Notes: generated by a model from the sequence alone, not told the origin. A stretch of DNA of 64,000 nt from Mycobacterium sp. 155 (GCF_000373905.1 NZ_KB892705.1:1426001-1490000), one strand, 5' to 3'; positions 1 to 10,105 are shown, numbered from the stretch's first letter. Made by a program: numbers and translations.

Positions 1-3000
1 GATGCGCCTCGGTCAACGGCAAATGATGATGCTCAAGCAACTCGGACTCGATCTGGCCGAGCCGGGAAGCGACCTCGGCGACAGTGTCTCCCGCGGACCA
101 GCGCACCCGCACCGGCACGGTGTTGACCAGCAGCCCGACCATGGTGTCGATACCTCGGACGGCGCCGCCGCGCCCGGAGACCACAGTGCCGAATACCACG
201 TCTTCACGCCCGGTGAGCCGGCCCACGGTGACTCCCCACGCGGTGTGCAGGAGGCTACCCAGGGTCACCGACGCGGCATCGGCGGCAGCCGCCAGGTCGG
301 TCCGCTGCGCCACGGTGACGGTGCGCGAGCCGAAACCGGCTGCCGATTCGGGGGCCCCGTCGGCGGCCGCAACCCGGGTGGGCTCATCGATGCCCTCGAG
401 CACGACGGACCAGGCGGCCGCGTCAGCGTTCGAGTCGCGGGTGGCCAGCCAGTCGATGAAACGGGTGAATTGCGGTGCCGGACAGTCGAAGTCATCGCCA
501 GCGTAGGCCGTCAGGAGATCATCGAGCACGAGCGGCACCGACCATCCGTCGGCGACGATGTGATGCACGGTCTGGATCATCGTGTGCACATCATCGGAGC
601 GCCGGACCAGTGTGTAACGGGTCAGCGGGGCGGCGGCCAGGTTGAACCGCCGGTTGCGTTCCCACTCAGCCCGCTGCTCAATGACGGCCGCCGGGTCTGT
701 GGTGTACCGGGCGTCGACCACGTCGAAGTCCGGTGGCACCACGTCGGCATGTACCGCAACCGGGGTGCCGTCCGACAGCGTGGTGAAAGCGGCCGAGAGC
801 GCGCGATGGCGGGTCGCGACGGTTTCGGTGGCCCGTTGGAATCTCTCCATGTCCAGCGGGCCGGTGATGTCCACGATCTGTTGCACCACATATGGGTCGC
901 GACTGCGGCTGAAGGTGGAGTGGAAGTAGATGCCCTCCTGCACCGGGGTGAGGGGAAGAATGTCCACCAGCCCGGGATAGCTGCGCTCGAGTTCCGCGAC
1001 ATCGGCCGCGCCGGCGCTGACCCGGCCGAAATCGGAGACGCTGTGCCCGCCGACGTAGGCGCTGGTCGCGATGGTGGTCAGTAGCTCGGTCCAGGTCCGG
1101 GCCAGGCCGTCCACCTCGGATTCGGCGACGGCGGCCGAGGGCCAGCTGAAGGTGGCGCGCAATACGGTTCCTTCAGCGGTGTTGACCGCCTCGGCGTTGA
1201 CCTCGAGCAGCCGCGGTAGTGGCATGGCCGGATCTCGGCCCTCCAGCACCGCGACCTGATCGTCGGCGAAGGCCCACGGACGATCGGCGGCGTCGAACCG
1301 GCCGAGATAGTTGAACAACACCTGCGGCGCAACCGTCAATCCGTCGGCGGCCCTTAGATAGCGCAGGGCGCCGTAGCTGAATCCGTGCGACGGCACCGCT
1401 CGCAGCTGGTCCTTGATCGATCGTACCGCTGCGCCGAGCTGATCACCGTCAGAAAGAGCTGCCTGCCAATCGAATTCGTGATCAGAGAGGGCCACGGGGT
1501 AGAGTGTGGTGAACCATCCCACGGTGCCCGACAGGTCGGTATCGCCGACCAGTTGCCCCTCGCGACCGTGGCCCTCCATCTCGACCAACACGGTGTCCTG
1601 GTGGCGGCCGCGTCCTGCGAGCCAGTTGCGCAGCGCCAGGTACAACGCCGCTACCAAGGCGTCGTTGACATGTCCGTGGATACGGTCGGGTATCGCGGTG
1701 AGAATCGCCTCGGTGATGGCGACCGGCAGCTGGACGGTGAGCCGCGACTCGGAGGCCACAGTGTCGCGGACCGGGTCGAGTGTCCTTCTACCCCAAGGGG
1801 TTTCGGTATTGGCGCAGACCTGTCGCCAGTACGGGAGATCGTGGTCGAAAGTGCCGGCCTGCGCGGCGTCGGTGAGGCGTTGCGCCCAATCCCGCCACGA
1901 GACGTCACCAGCCGCAAGCTCGATGGGCCGACCCTCGGTGAGGTGCTGGTAGGCCGTGGCCAGATCCTCGGCAAGGATACGCAGCGAAACCCCGTCGATC
2001 ACGATGTGGTGGGCGATGACCACCAAACGCCCAGCCGCCCCAGCTTCATTGCTCCTCGCGTCCGCCTCAGCTTGATTGCTCCTCACGTCCGCAGCAGGCC
2101 GGCGGACCCAACCGAACGCCACCACGATTCCACGGGCCGGATCCAGGGCGCTGACGAGGCGTTCGGCCGTGCGCTGTACCGCAGCGTCGAGATCGTCGGC
2201 GACATCTACCACCGTCAGCTCGACGGCGGGTGCCTTCTCGACGATCGTGAGCCGGCTGGCCGTACCGGACGTGGCAGCCCACAGCGCATGGTGTCGATTC
2301 AGTGTCGCTTGCAGGATCGAACGCAGCGACACCTCGTCCAAGTCGGCCGGGGTGACCAGTGACATGCCCTGATAGAAGCCGTTGAGCACCGAACCGTCGG
2401 CACCGGTTTCATCCAACCAACGCAGGATCGGGGTGGGCTCCGCGAGGCCGGTCGAGGCAATAATTCCAAACGTTGATCTGCCACTGTCGGTTTCGGCAAG
2501 CAAAGGAGCCAGCGATTCGGCGGTGCGATGACTGAACATATCGCGTGGGCGCAGCGAGTACCCCGCAGCGCGTACCCGGCTGACCACCCGGATCGCCACG
2601 ATGCTGTCGCCGCCGAGGGCGAAGAAGTCCTCGTCGACGCCGACCGTCTCGAGATCGAGGGCATCGGCGAACGCCACACACAGGACCGTCTCACGAGGTG
2701 TGCGCGGTGCGGTGACGGTCCGCGACCGCGGCAGCTCGGGTGCGGGCAAGGCCCGGCGGTCTGTTTTGCCGTTGGCTGTCACTGGGACCCGATCCAGGGC
2801 GACGAAAACTGTGGGCACCATGTAGCCCGGTAGTCGAGTGTGAGCCCAGGCGACGATTTCGCGGTGCAGCGCTTCGTCATTGACCACACCATCGTCAGCC
2901 ACCAGGTAGCCGACCAGTTGCTCGCCTCCGCCCTGGCGGTGCACATCGACTATCACCTGACGGACCGCCGGGTGGTCGGCCAGTTGGGATTCGATCTCCT

Positions 3001-4333
3001 CGAGCTCGATGCGCCGCCCGCCGATCTTGACCTGGTTGTCGGCCCGGCCCAGAAACTCCAGCGATCCGTCGGCGGTCCAGCGGGCCAGGTCGCCCGTGCG
3101 GTACATCCGAGAGCCGTTGCTGTCGAATGGGTTCGCCACGAACCGCGAAGCGGTCAATGATGCCGCGTTGACGTAACCCCGACCGAGAAGAAAGCCCGCC
3201 GCGTACAGCTCACCCCCGACGCCCGGCGGTACCGGACGCATATCGTCATCGAGCACATACAGCTGGGTGTGCGGGTTGGGCCGGCCGATCGAGGTGGCGA
3301 TACGCTCGGCGGTGTCTCGGTAGATCACGTGGGAGACACCGATGGTGGCCTCTGCCGGACCGTAACCGTGGTAGAGCGTGGTGGTCAGCTGGCAGCGGAA
3401 ACGGGCGAACAGTCCAGGGGTGAGCACCTCTCCGCCACACCACACGTGGTGCAGCGATTTCAGTGAACTCGGTGCGCCGGCAGCGGTGGCCAGTCGGTCC
3501 AGCTCCAGCAGGGTGTCGAGCATCGAGGACACCAGGTAGACGAAAGTGACTCGTTCGGTCCGGATCAGGTCCAGCAGGTATTCGGGGTCCTTCTCGCCAT
3601 CAGGCGCAGCCACCACCACCCGTCCACCGCTGACCAGCGGCAGCAGTATCTCGTTGACTGAGATGTCAAAAGACAGCGGGGCTTTGAACAGCGAAGCGTC
3701 GTTGCGGCCGTCTTTTCCGAACAGCAGCACCTGGTCGCGCTGCCAAGTGAGCCGCTCGGCGATCGCGTCGTGGCGGATCATCGCGCCCTTGGGTTTTCCG
3801 GTCGATCCCGAGGTGAAGATGACATAGGCCAGCTGACTCGGGTGGACGTCGATATTGGGCAGCGCCACCGACTCCGAGGTGTAGTTCCAGTCCGACAGAT
3901 TCACCGCCAATGTGGGGACGTCCCAATCGGGTTCGTACTCGCCGGCGGTGAATGCGGCGACGGCACCGGAATCGGCCAGCACCTGGCTGCGGCGGTGCAG
4001 GGGCCAGGTCGGGTCGAGTGGTACGAAGGCGGCTCCGGCCATCATCGCCGCCAGGACGCACACGACCATCTCCGCCGAGCGTGGGATGCCGATCGCCACC
4101 ACGGATTCCGGCTGGGCATCGGTGGCCGATCGAACGGTGTGGGCCAGTTGAGCGACGTGCGTCGCGAGCTCACGGTAAGTGAGTCGGTGCACCCCGTCGA
4201 CGACGGCGATATCATCCGGGGTGGCTGCGCACTGGGCGTAGAACAACGTGGGCACCGTCGACGGCCGTTCCGGCGTCGAGTAATTGTTCCACTGGCCCAG
4301 AAGGCCGGTCATGTCCAATACTTCCGTGGTCAC
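1..4333 (-). CDS. fxbB: Exochelin-type non-ribosomal peptide synthetase, N-terminal part (A-PCP-E-C...), runs off the window
   Basis: The gene has no upstream condensation domain, so this is an initiation module. Domain order is adenylation (about residues 15-520, with FTSGSTGKPKG near 175), carrier protein (LGGDSI near 575), epimerization (HHIVIDGVS near 773, followed by LRIL as E domains have), then a condensation domain (PVQEGIYFH near 1134, HHIVADGWS near 1259) cut by the window edge. Aligning the A domain to GrsA gives pocket residues D,I,N,Y,W,G,G,I,G, which I recall as the code for N5-formyl-N5-hydroxyornithine. With the E domain this predicts an N-terminal formyl-D-hydroxyornithine, as in exochelin MS. 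The GTG start at 4333 has AAGGGG 8 nt upstream; an in-frame ATG lies at 4312. It is the last visible gene of the mbtH-exporter-NRPS operon. The symbol is inferred from synteny with M. smegmatis. Confidence 0.93.
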   Translation of the reverse strand, partial: MTTEVLDMTGLLGQWNNYSTPERPSTVPTLFYAQCAATPDDIAVVDGVHRLTYRELATHVAQLAHTVRSATDAQPESVVAIGIPRSAEMVVCVLAAMMAGAAFVPLDPTWPLHRRSQVLADSGAVAAFTAGEYEPDWDVPTLAVNLSDWNYTSESVALPNIDVHPSQLAYVIFTSGSTGKPKGAMIRHDAIAERLTWQRDQVLLFGKDGRNDASLFKAPLSFDISVNEILLPLVSGGRVVVAAPDGEKDPEYLLDLIRTERVTFVYLVSSMLDTLLELDRLATAAGAPSSLKSLHHVWCGGEVLTPGLFARFRCQLTTTLYHGYGPAEATIGVSHVIYRDTAERIATSIGRPNPHTQLYVLDDDMRPVPPGVGGELYAAGFLLGRGYVNAASLTASRFVANPFDSNGSRMYRTGDLARWTADGSLEFLGRADNQVKIGGRRIELEEIESQLADHPAVRQVIVDVHRQGGGEQLVGYLVADDGVVNDEALHREIVAWAHTRLPGYMVPTVFVALDRVPVTANGKTDRRALPAPELPRSRTVTAPRTPRETVLCVAFADALDLETVGVDEDFFALGGDSIVAIRVVSRVRAAGYSLRPRDMFSHRTAESLAPLLAETDSGRSTFGIIASTGLAEPTPILRWLDETGADGSVLNGFYQGMSLVTPADLDEVSLRSILQATLNRHHALWAATSGTASRLTIVEKAPAVELTVVDVADDLDAAVQRTAERLVSALDPARGIVVAFGWVRRPAADVRSNQAEADARSNEAGAAGRLVVIAHHIVIDGVSLRILAEDLATAYQHLTEGRPIELAAGDVSWRDWAQRLTDAAQAGTFDHDLPYWRQVCANTETPWGRRTLDPVRDTVASESRLTVQLPVAITEAILTAIPDRIHGHVNDALVAALYLALRNWLAGRGRHQDTVLVEMEGHGREGQLVGDTDLSGTVGWFTTLYPVALSDHEFDWQAALSDGDQLGAAVRSIKDQLRAVPSHGFSYGALRYLRAADGLTVAPQVLFNYLGRFDAADRPWAFADDQVAVLEGRDPAMPLPRLLEVNAEAVNTAEGTVLRATFSWPSAAVAESEVDGLARTWTELLTTIATSAYVGGHSVSDFGRVSAGAADVAELERSYPGLVDILPLTPVQEGIYFHSTFSRSRDPYVVQQIVDITGPLDMERFQRATETVATRHRALSAAFTTLSDGTPVAVHADVVPPDFDVVDARYTTDPAAVIEQRAEWERNRRFNLAAAPLTRYTLVRRSDDVHTMIQTVHHIVADGWSVPLVLDDLLTAYAGDDFDCPAPQFTRFIDWLATRDSNADAAAWSVVLEGIDEPTRVAAADGAPESAAGFGSRTVTVAQRTDLAAAADAASVTLGSLLHTAWGVTVGRLTGREDVVFGTVVSGRGGAVRGIDTMVGLLVNTVPVRVRWSAGDTVAEVASRLGQIESELLEHHHLPLTEAH

Positions 4334-4391
4334 GTGAGCAACCCCTTCATACCTAAAGTGCCGTGATCTGTCTGTGGTTCGCACACCGGGG

Positions 4392-6170
4392 TCAGTTGTG
4401 CTTGCTCCAGGCCTGCCAGAGCCGCGCATACCTGCCGTCGAGTGCGAGGAGTTCAGCGTGTGTGCCGTTTTCGACGATTCGCCCGTTGTCCATGACCGCG
4501 ATCTGATCCGCCGTCGCGGCCTGGGTCAGCCGGTGAGCGACGATCAGGGTGGTTCGACCGGCGGTCGCGGCGGCGGCGGCATCCTCGAGTTCCACGGCAT
4601 GAGCGCTACCGGCCTCAGCGGTCGCTTCGTCGAGCACCACCACCCGTGGATCGGCCAGTACCAGTCGGGCCATCGCGACGTGCTGGGCCTGCGCAGCTGT
4701 CAACGCCACACCGTGTTCGCCGACCAGGGTGTCCAGGCCATCCTCGAGGGCCTGCACCCATTCGCGGGCGCCGACGGTGTCCAGTGCGGCCCACACCTGC
4801 TCGGCGTCGGCATCGGGTGCCACCAGACGCAGATCGTCGATCAGCGGCCCGGAGAACACGTGAACGTCCTGGGTGATGGTGGCCACCCAGCGCCGTAGCT
4901 CCTCGCGGTCGATGTCGGATACCGCGACCCCGCCGATGCGGGCTGTACCCGACGTCGGGGTCAGCATGCCGGCGACGATCGCGGCCAACGTCGTCTTGCC
5001 CGCGCCGGTGGTACCGACCAGGGCACACCGGCTGCCCGCGGCGACACGTAACGAGACATTGTGCAGCACTTTGGGTCCCACGCGATAGGCGTACGAAACG
5101 TTGTTCAATTCGACGTCTGCGCCAGTGGGCGCATCCGCTGAGACGGCGCCGTTGCGATCCTCACCTGGCATCCGCAGGTCGATGATGCCCACCAGCCGGC
5201 CCAGACTGGCTGAGGCGGACTGGATCTCGTCGAAGTTGTACATCAGTTCACCGATCGGGTTGAACAACCGGTGGAACATCAGGGCAGCGGCGGTGACCTG
5301 TCCGACCGTGATGTCACCCGCGCGGACCAGCAGGAAACCGGCCACCAGGGTCGCGGTGAGGCCGATGAACTCGGCCCGGTTGACCCGGCCGACCAGGCGG
5401 GTGAAGAAAGCGAACACCGCGATCGAAATGTCGCGTGCCCGTGCCGACGCCCGGTCGATATCGGCCAGATGCCGATCGTGAATCTCATAGGCATCGATGG
5501 TCTTTGCGCCCTGAATCGACTCCACGGTCACTTGTGCCCGGCTCGCTATCGCCACCCGCTCCTGGGCGTACATCGGCGCTGAACGTGGTAGGTACCACCA
5601 CAGGCCTGCGACATACGCGGGGATGGCCAGGGCTCCGGCCAGTCCCAGGCGCCAGTCGATACTGGCCATGCCGGCCAGCGTGACCACACCGAGGAACAAG
5701 CCGTTGAGGATCATCGGCAGCACCTGTGACACCGTGCGCGCAACCACCGCCACATCGGGCCCGACCCGCGACAGCAGATCGCCGCGTCCGCTTTCCTCGA
5801 TCAAGGTGGCCGGCAGATTCAGTGCCCGGTGCAGCACCTGCTCACGTAGGTCCGCCAGCATTTGTTCGCCCAGCCGGGTGGTCAGGTAGGACGACAGCCC
5901 GGTGCCCAGCCCACCGACCGTCGCAGCCACCGCGATGACGGCCGCCAAGGTGACCAAGCCCCCAGCCGTGTCGCCCCGATCGGCCCGGTCCACCAGGGTG
6001 CCCAGCAGATAGATAGGCAGAACCGCGGCTCCGGCGGCCGTCAGGCCGACCACGATCACGGCGGGCAACTGAGCGCGGCGTCGGCGCAGATCGGCAAGCA
6101 GCCAGCTAGCGGACCGCTTGGCGGTGGCGACCGGAAGTACCGGCGGCGTGATGGGTTCGTCGGAGATCAT
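4392..6170 (-). CDS. ABC exporter half-transporter, subunit with intact Walker A (exochelin export, ExiT-like)
   Basis: This 592-residue protein has an N-terminal membrane domain (about 1-320) and a C-terminal nucleotide-binding domain. Walker A is intact (VGTTGAGKTT, near residue 387) and Walker B ends in the catalytic glutamate (VVVLDEATAEA, near 510). The signature motif is degenerate, LTAAQ in place of LSGGQ near 490. Its start overlaps the stop of the upstream half-transporter by 4 nt, so the two are co-translated and probably form a heterodimer. Position between the formyltransferase and the NRPS matches the siderophore exporter ExiT of M. smegmatis. The inferred role is export of exochelin across the inner membrane. 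Confidence 0.9.
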   Translation of the reverse strand: MISDEPITPPVLPVATAKRSASWLLADLRRRRAQLPAVIVVGLTAAGAAVLPIYLLGTLVDRADRGDTAGGLVTLAAVIAVAATVGGLGTGLSSYLTTRLGEQMLADLREQVLHRALNLPATLIEESGRGDLLSRVGPDVAVVARTVSQVLPMILNGLFLGVVTLAGMASIDWRLGLAGALAIPAYVAGLWWYLPRSAPMYAQERVAIASRAQVTVESIQGAKTIDAYEIHDRHLADIDRASARARDISIAVFAFFTRLVGRVNRAEFIGLTATLVAGFLLVRAGDITVGQVTAAALMFHRLFNPIGELMYNFDEIQSASASLGRLVGIIDLRMPGEDRNGAVSADAPTGADVELNNVSYAYRVGPKVLHNVSLRVAAGSRCALVGTTGAGKTTLAAIVAGMLTPTSGTARIGGVAVSDIDREELRRWVATITQDVHVFSGPLIDDLRLVAPDADAEQVWAALDTVGAREWVQALEDGLDTLVGEHGVALTAAQAQHVAMARLVLADPRVVVLDEATAEAGSAHAVELEDAAAAATAGRTTLIVAHRLTQAATADQIAVMDNGRIVENGTHAELLALDGRYARLWQAWSKHN

Positions 6171-7858
6171 CGTGTCACCAGGTCGCGGTAGTGATCATGG
6201 GCGTCCACCAGATCCCGGTGCGTGCCCTCGCTGTGCAGGTGCCCGCCGGTCACGAGTAGCACGCGGTCCGCGGCCGCGAGCAACGCCGGGCTGCTCGTGA
6301 ACACGATTGTTGTGCGGCCGGCTACGGTGCGCAGCTGCCGAAGGCCGTCGGCGATGGCCTGCTCGGTGACCGCGTCGACGGCCGTGGTCGGGTCGTGCAA
6401 TACCAGGACTTCGGGGTTCACCAGCAAGGCGCGGGCCAGGGTCCAGCGTTGTCGTTGGCCACCGGAGAGGCTGGAACCGCGTTCGGCCACGGGGTGGGCG
6501 AGGCCGTCGGGATGCAGGTCCACCACGTCGACGGCGCACGAGGCTCGCAGGACTTCTTGAATCCCCTGTACATCCGGGCCGGTCACCTTCAGATTGGATT
6601 CCAGCGTGCCGGTGAACAATGCGCTGAGATGGTGTTCGACCAGCAGGTGATTGCGGCGTTGACCCGCCGGAATCTCGGTGATGCGGCGTCCTCCGACGCG
6701 GACTGTGCCGGCCTGCTCGGAACGCTCGTAGCCAGAGAGCAGTTCGATCAGGGCGGTTGCGTCGCGGACGTCGGTGGTGAGAACCGCGACGAACTCGCCG
6801 GGCGCGACGTCGAAGGACAGATCGTCGAGGCTGGCGTGCGAGGCGTGCTGTACCGACAGAGCGCCGGGTGCGACACCGGGGTCGGCGGCCGGGGTCTCAG
6901 CGGGGGCGTGCCGGGTGGGCGCGTTGAGGACGTTGGCCACGCGGTTGGCCGATGCCCGGGCCTCGGCCACCCAGCTCGGCACGATGGCCAGCAGCGAGAA
7001 CGGCTCGATGAGGAACTGTGCCAGGCCGATGACGGTGATCAGTTGGCCCACCGAAAGGTTGCCATGGATGGCGAAATATGCGGCCAGTACGGCGACGGCC
7101 ATGGCGGTCAGGGCCCCGGCGGCAGCCGCGACGCCTTGGTGCACGCTCTGGATACGTGCGGCCCGCAACGTGGCAGACAGCGCCCGGCGGCTGGCCCGCC
7201 GGTAACGCGCAGCCGCATTGGCTTGGGCGCCGATGCCCTGCAGGGGGCGGTGGCCGCTGATCAGGTCGGTGGCCAGCGCTGTGGCGCGGCCGATCTCGGC
7301 CTGTTGGTCTTCCACCCGACGCGCGATCAGCGGTGCGGTTAGCTGCAGGCCGATCACCACGAGGGGTACGCCCACCAACACCATCAGGCCCAGCGGCAGG
7401 TAGATGGTGAGCAGCACGGCGCCGCACACAATGGTGCCCACCACTGCGGCGGCGATGCGCGGAATGTAGTCCAGCAGGTAAGAGACGTTGTCGGCGTCAT
7501 CGGACGAGATCGAAAGCAGCTCCCCGACTTTGTATTCGGTTTCGACCCCGGCCGGATCGAGAATCTTGGTGCTGGTCTCGACCCGCAGCAGATGAGATTC
7601 GCGGGCGATGGCGAACATCAGCAACCGTGCACCATAGCGATAAAATACGGTGAGTACTAGGAAAAGCGCGGCAAGTACCGTAATCCAGCGAATTATCGCC
7701 GAGGTACTTCCGGTGGCCACGGCCCGGTCGACGATGATGCCGATCAGTACCGGTACCGAGACCTCGCATAGTTGGTGTAGCGCGATGAGGCCGGTACCTG
7801 ATATGAGCCACTTGAGGTTTCGGGTCACCGTGCGTCCGAGGACGCCGGCTCCGGTCAC
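6167..7858 (-). CDS. ABC exporter half-transporter, subunit with degenerate Walker A (exochelin export, ExiT-like)
   Basis: The protein has 563 residues: an N-terminal transmembrane domain, then a nucleotide-binding domain. The usual P-loop GxxGxGK(S/T) is replaced by [10 protein letters not shown] near residue 363, with no lysine, while the signature LSGGQRQRW near 464 is canonical. Walker B reads [12 protein letters not shown], so the catalytic glutamate is also missing. The defects are complementary to those of the next gene, so a heterodimer would have one intact and one degenerate ATP site. The GTG start overlaps the mbtH stop (GTGA). It belongs to the mbtH-exporter-NRPS operon. Confidence 0.9.
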   Translation of the reverse strand: MTGAGVLGRTVTRNLKWLISGTGLIALHQLCEVSVPVLIGIIVDRAVATGSTSAIIRWITVLAALFLVLTVFYRYGARLLMFAIARESHLLRVETSTKILDPAGVETEYKVGELLSISSDDADNVSYLLDYIPRIAAAVVGTIVCGAVLLTIYLPLGLMVLVGVPLVVIGLQLTAPLIARRVEDQQAEIGRATALATDLISGHRPLQGIGAQANAAARYRRASRRALSATLRAARIQSVHQGVAAAAGALTAMAVAVLAAYFAIHGNLSVGQLITVIGLAQFLIEPFSLLAIVPSWVAEARASANRVANVLNAPTRHAPAETPAADPGVAPGALSVQHASHASLDDLSFDVAPGEFVAVLTTDVRDATALIELLSGYERSEQAGTVRVGGRRITEIPAGQRRNHLLVEHHLSALFTGTLESNLKVTGPDVQGIQEVLRASCAVDVVDLHPDGLAHPVAERGSSLSGGQRQRWTLARALLVNPEVLVLHDPTTAVDAVTEQAIADGLRQLRTVAGRTTIVFTSSPALLAAADRVLLVTGGHLHSEGTHRDLVDAHDHYRDLVTR

Positions 7859-8109
7859 GCCGATGACACTGCGTCAGACGCGGTCACCGAGTGTTCCATG
7901 TGCTCGCGCAACGAACGTGGCCGCATGTCGGTCCAGTTTTCTTCGACGAAGCGCAGTGCATCGTCACGTCCGGCACCGTCGGGAGCACCGAAGACCACAG
8001 CCCACCCGGTGGGGGTGTCGGCGAACACCGGCCACAGCGAGTGCTGGTCCTCGTCGTTGACGAGCACCAGAAAGCGGCCATCCTGGTCGTCAAAAGGATT
8101 GGTAGACAA
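7855..8109 (-). CDS. mbtH: MbtH-like protein (NRPS adenylation-domain partner)
   Basis: This 84-residue protein carries the MbtH family pattern: [21 protein letters not shown], then [15 protein letters not shown] and SLREHM. MbtH-like proteins bind and activate NRPS adenylation domains, here presumably those of the adjacent synthetase. The start is TTG, chosen because GGGAGG lies about 7 nt upstream and because it gives the family's usual N-terminus. It is the first gene of the minus-strand operon and diverges from fxbA. An IdeR box sits about 120 bp upstream, closer to fxbA. The C-terminal tail after the conserved core is short and unremarkable. Confidence 0.95.
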   Translation of the reverse strand: MSTNPFDDQDGRFLVLVNDEDQHSLWPVFADTPTGWAVVFGAPDGAGRDDALRFVEENWTDMRPRSLREHMEHSVTASDAVSSA

Positions 8110-8229
8110 GGTGTTCCTCCCGTACGTTCTCGGTCACCGTAGTATCGGAGGTGACTCGGTGGTGCCGTACCCTGTTGGCGTCGTCGGCGCTCACCCTGAA
8201 TCCCCCCTACAGCCGCACGGCATGGTATC

Positions 8230-8248
8230 AAAGGTTAGGCTTACCAAT
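8230..8248 (+). promoter_or_regulatory. IdeR iron box upstream of fxbA
   Basis: AAAGGTTAGGCTTACCAAT matches 14 of 19 positions of the mycobacterial IdeR consensus TTAGGTTAGSCTAACCTAA. It lies 32 bp before the fxbA start and in the only gap between fxbA and the divergent mbtH operon. The inference is repression by IdeR-Fe(II) when iron is plentiful, possibly of both transcripts, since no second box is visible near mbtH. Confidence 0.8.
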
Positions 8249-8280
8249 ATCCGAAGGAAACAGGTTTAGGGGAGGTTCGT

Positions 8281-9240
8281 GTGCGGGTCGTCATGTTCGG
8301 CTATCAGACGTGGGGACACCGCACGCTGGAAGCGCTACTGAAATCGCGCCACGAAGTGTGCCTGGTCGTCACACATCCCACGAGCGATCATGCTTACGAA
8401 TCGATTTGGGCGGACTCCGTCGAGGATCTGGCTCGTAGCGCGGGTATCGAGGTATTCCTGGCCAAACGTCCGACTCGGGAACTGAACGACAGGGTCGCGG
8501 CCTTGGCACCCGATATCGGGGTGGCCAACAATTGGCGTACCCGGCTCCCACGGGAGCTGTTCGGAATTCCCACCCACGGCACGCTGAACCTGCACGATTC
8601 ACTGCTACCCAAATTCACCGGTTTTTCGCCGGTCATTTGGTCGCTCATCAGCGGCGCCAGCCACACCGGGCTGACCGCCCATTTCATGGACGACGAACTC
8701 GACACCGGCGACGTCGTATTGCAGCGCGCGGTCGAGATCACCCCGGTCAGTACCGGCACCAGCCTGGTACTCGATACGCTCGACCTGGTCCCGGAGGTGC
8801 TCGACGAGGCGCTGGATCTCATCGAATCCGGCGCTGTGGCACCGGCGCCACAGGATCTGTCCCAGCGGACGTTCTTCCACAAGCGTTCCGATGCCGACAG
8901 TCTGGTGAACTGGTCGTGGCCGGCCGCCGACATCGAGCGCTTTGTTCGCGCTCTGTCGGATCCGTACCCCAACGCCTACACCTATTTTCGCGGTGAACGC
9001 CTCAGGCTGATCTCCGCCCACGTATCCCGCTGCACCTACGGCGGCACACCCGGACGGGTGTTCATCGAGGAAGACGGTGGCATGGTGATCGTCGCCGGGG
9101 CCGACGCGTATCGCGGTCAGTTACCGGGTCTGGTGCTCGACGTGGTCCGCACCGACGACGGTCGCGATCACCGCGCACTCGAGTACTTCGAGCACGGCGG
9201 CGGATATCTCACCGCGGCGCCCGAACTGATCACCGTCTGA
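8281..9240 (+). CDS. fxbA: Exochelin biosynthesis formyltransferase FxbA
   Basis: The 319-residue protein belongs to the methionyl-tRNA formyltransferase / GART family. NLHDSLLPKFTG carries the catalytic Asn and His region and DDELDTGDVV the catalytic Asp loop. The second half resembles the C-terminal domain of Fmt enzymes. FxbA of M. smegmatis is needed for exochelin and is thought to formylate the delta-N of hydroxyornithine using formyl-tetrahydrofolate. This fits the formyl-hydroxyornithine code read from the neighbouring NRPS. The GTG start follows GGGGAGG by about 5 nt. The 3' end overlaps the convergent ATPase gene by 11 bp. An IdeR box lies just upstream. Confidence 0.95.
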   Translation: MRVVMFGYQTWGHRTLEALLKSRHEVCLVVTHPTSDHAYESIWADSVEDLARSAGIEVFLAKRPTRELNDRVAALAPDIGVANNWRTRLPRELFGIPTHGTLNLHDSLLPKFTGFSPVIWSLISGASHTGLTAHFMDDELDTGDVVLQRAVEITPVSTGTSLVLDTLDLVPEVLDEALDLIESGAVAPAPQDLSQRTFFHKRSDADSLVNWSWPAADIERFVRALSDPYPNAYTYFRGERLRLISAHVSRCTYGGTPGRVFIEEDGGMVIVAGADAYRGQLPGLVLDVVRTDDGRDHRALEYFEHGGGYLTAAPELITV

Positions 9241-10105
9241 CGGTCCGGGTGTATTGAGATGCCCGGGGCACGATCAACGGCGTCCCGGTCTGCGGATCGT
9301 CGATGATCTGACACTGCAGCCCGTAGACCTCGTCTACCAACTCTTCGGTCATCACTGTGCCTGGAGCACCCTGGGCCACAATGTGTCCCGATTTCATTAC
9401 GATGAGCTGATCGGCGTATCGACAGGCCTGATTGAGATCGTGCAAGACGGCCACCACTGTTCGGTTGTGCTCGCGGTTGAGCATCACGAACAGATCAAGC
9501 AGATCAACCTGGTGCGCAATGTCCAGATATGTGGTCGGTTCGTCGAGCAGAATCAGCGGGGTTTGTTGGGCCAGCACCATCGCCACCCAAACACGTTGGC
9601 GCTGACCGCCAGACAGCTCGTCGACCAGCCGGGCGGATAGTTCGGTGACCCCGGTGTACCGCATCGCGTCGGCAACGGCTCGGGCATCCTCGGCTGACCA
9701 CTGACGCAGTACCTTCTGATGCGGAAAGCGGCCGCGGGCAACGAGATCGGCCACCGTGATGCCTTCTGGGGCGATCGAGCTCTGTGGTAGCAACCCGAGC
9801 CGCCGGGCTACATTCTTGGTGTGCAGCGATGCGATGTCGTGGCCGTCCAGGATCACCTGTCCCGCCGCAGGTTTGAGTAGCCGAGCGAATCCGCGCAGCA
9901 GCGTGGACTTTCCGCACGCGTTTGGGCCGACGATTGCCGTCACGCGGTCGGCGGGGATGTCAACAGACAGCTCCGTGATGATCGTCCGATCCTCGTAACC
10001 GATCGACACGGTGCTCGCTTGCAGCGTGACATCAGTCTGCACGACGCTCGAAGCCACAGTCGAATTCGCGATTGAGTTCACGGGGGTTCCGCCCTCTTTA
10101 GTCAT
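9230..10105 (-). CDS. Ferri-siderophore ABC importer ATPase (FepC/Fxu family)
   Basis: The 291-residue protein is a FecE/FepC-type ATPase: Walker A is GPNACGKSTLL, the signature [10 protein letters not shown], Walker B LILLDEPTTYLDIAHQ, with the VLHDLNQA switch histidine. It would energise uptake of ferric exochelin through the two permeases encoded upstream. The ATG at 10105 overlaps the preceding stop as ATGA and is preferred; a GTG at 10081 with AGAGGG upstream is an alternative. No periplasmic binding protein is encoded in this window. The three-gene set corresponds to FxuABC of M. smegmatis, but I cannot assign the individual letters. Confidence 0.93.
   Translation of the reverse strand: MTKEGGTPVNSIANSTVASSVVQTDVTLQASTVSIGYEDRTIITELSVDIPADRVTAIVGPNACGKSTLLRGFARLLKPAAGQVILDGHDIASLHTKNVARRLGLLPQSSIAPEGITVADLVARGRFPHQKVLRQWSAEDARAVADAMRYTGVTELSARLVDELSGGQRQRVWVAMVLAQQTPLILLDEPTTYLDIAHQVDLLDLFVMLNREHNRTVVAVLHDLNQACRYADQLIVMKSGHIVAQGAPGTVMTEELVDEVYGLQCQIIDDPQTGTPLIVPRASQYTRTVRR

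Noticed and set aside
2..1084. Long plus-strand open frame opposite the NRPS
   Set aside because: It is low-complexity Gly/Arg-rich sequence with no family features; the minus strand has clear condensation-domain motifs through the same bases.
8110..8229. A second IdeR box for the mbtH operon
   Set aside because: No sequence near mbtH matches the consensus beyond background; only the fxbA-proximal box is supported.
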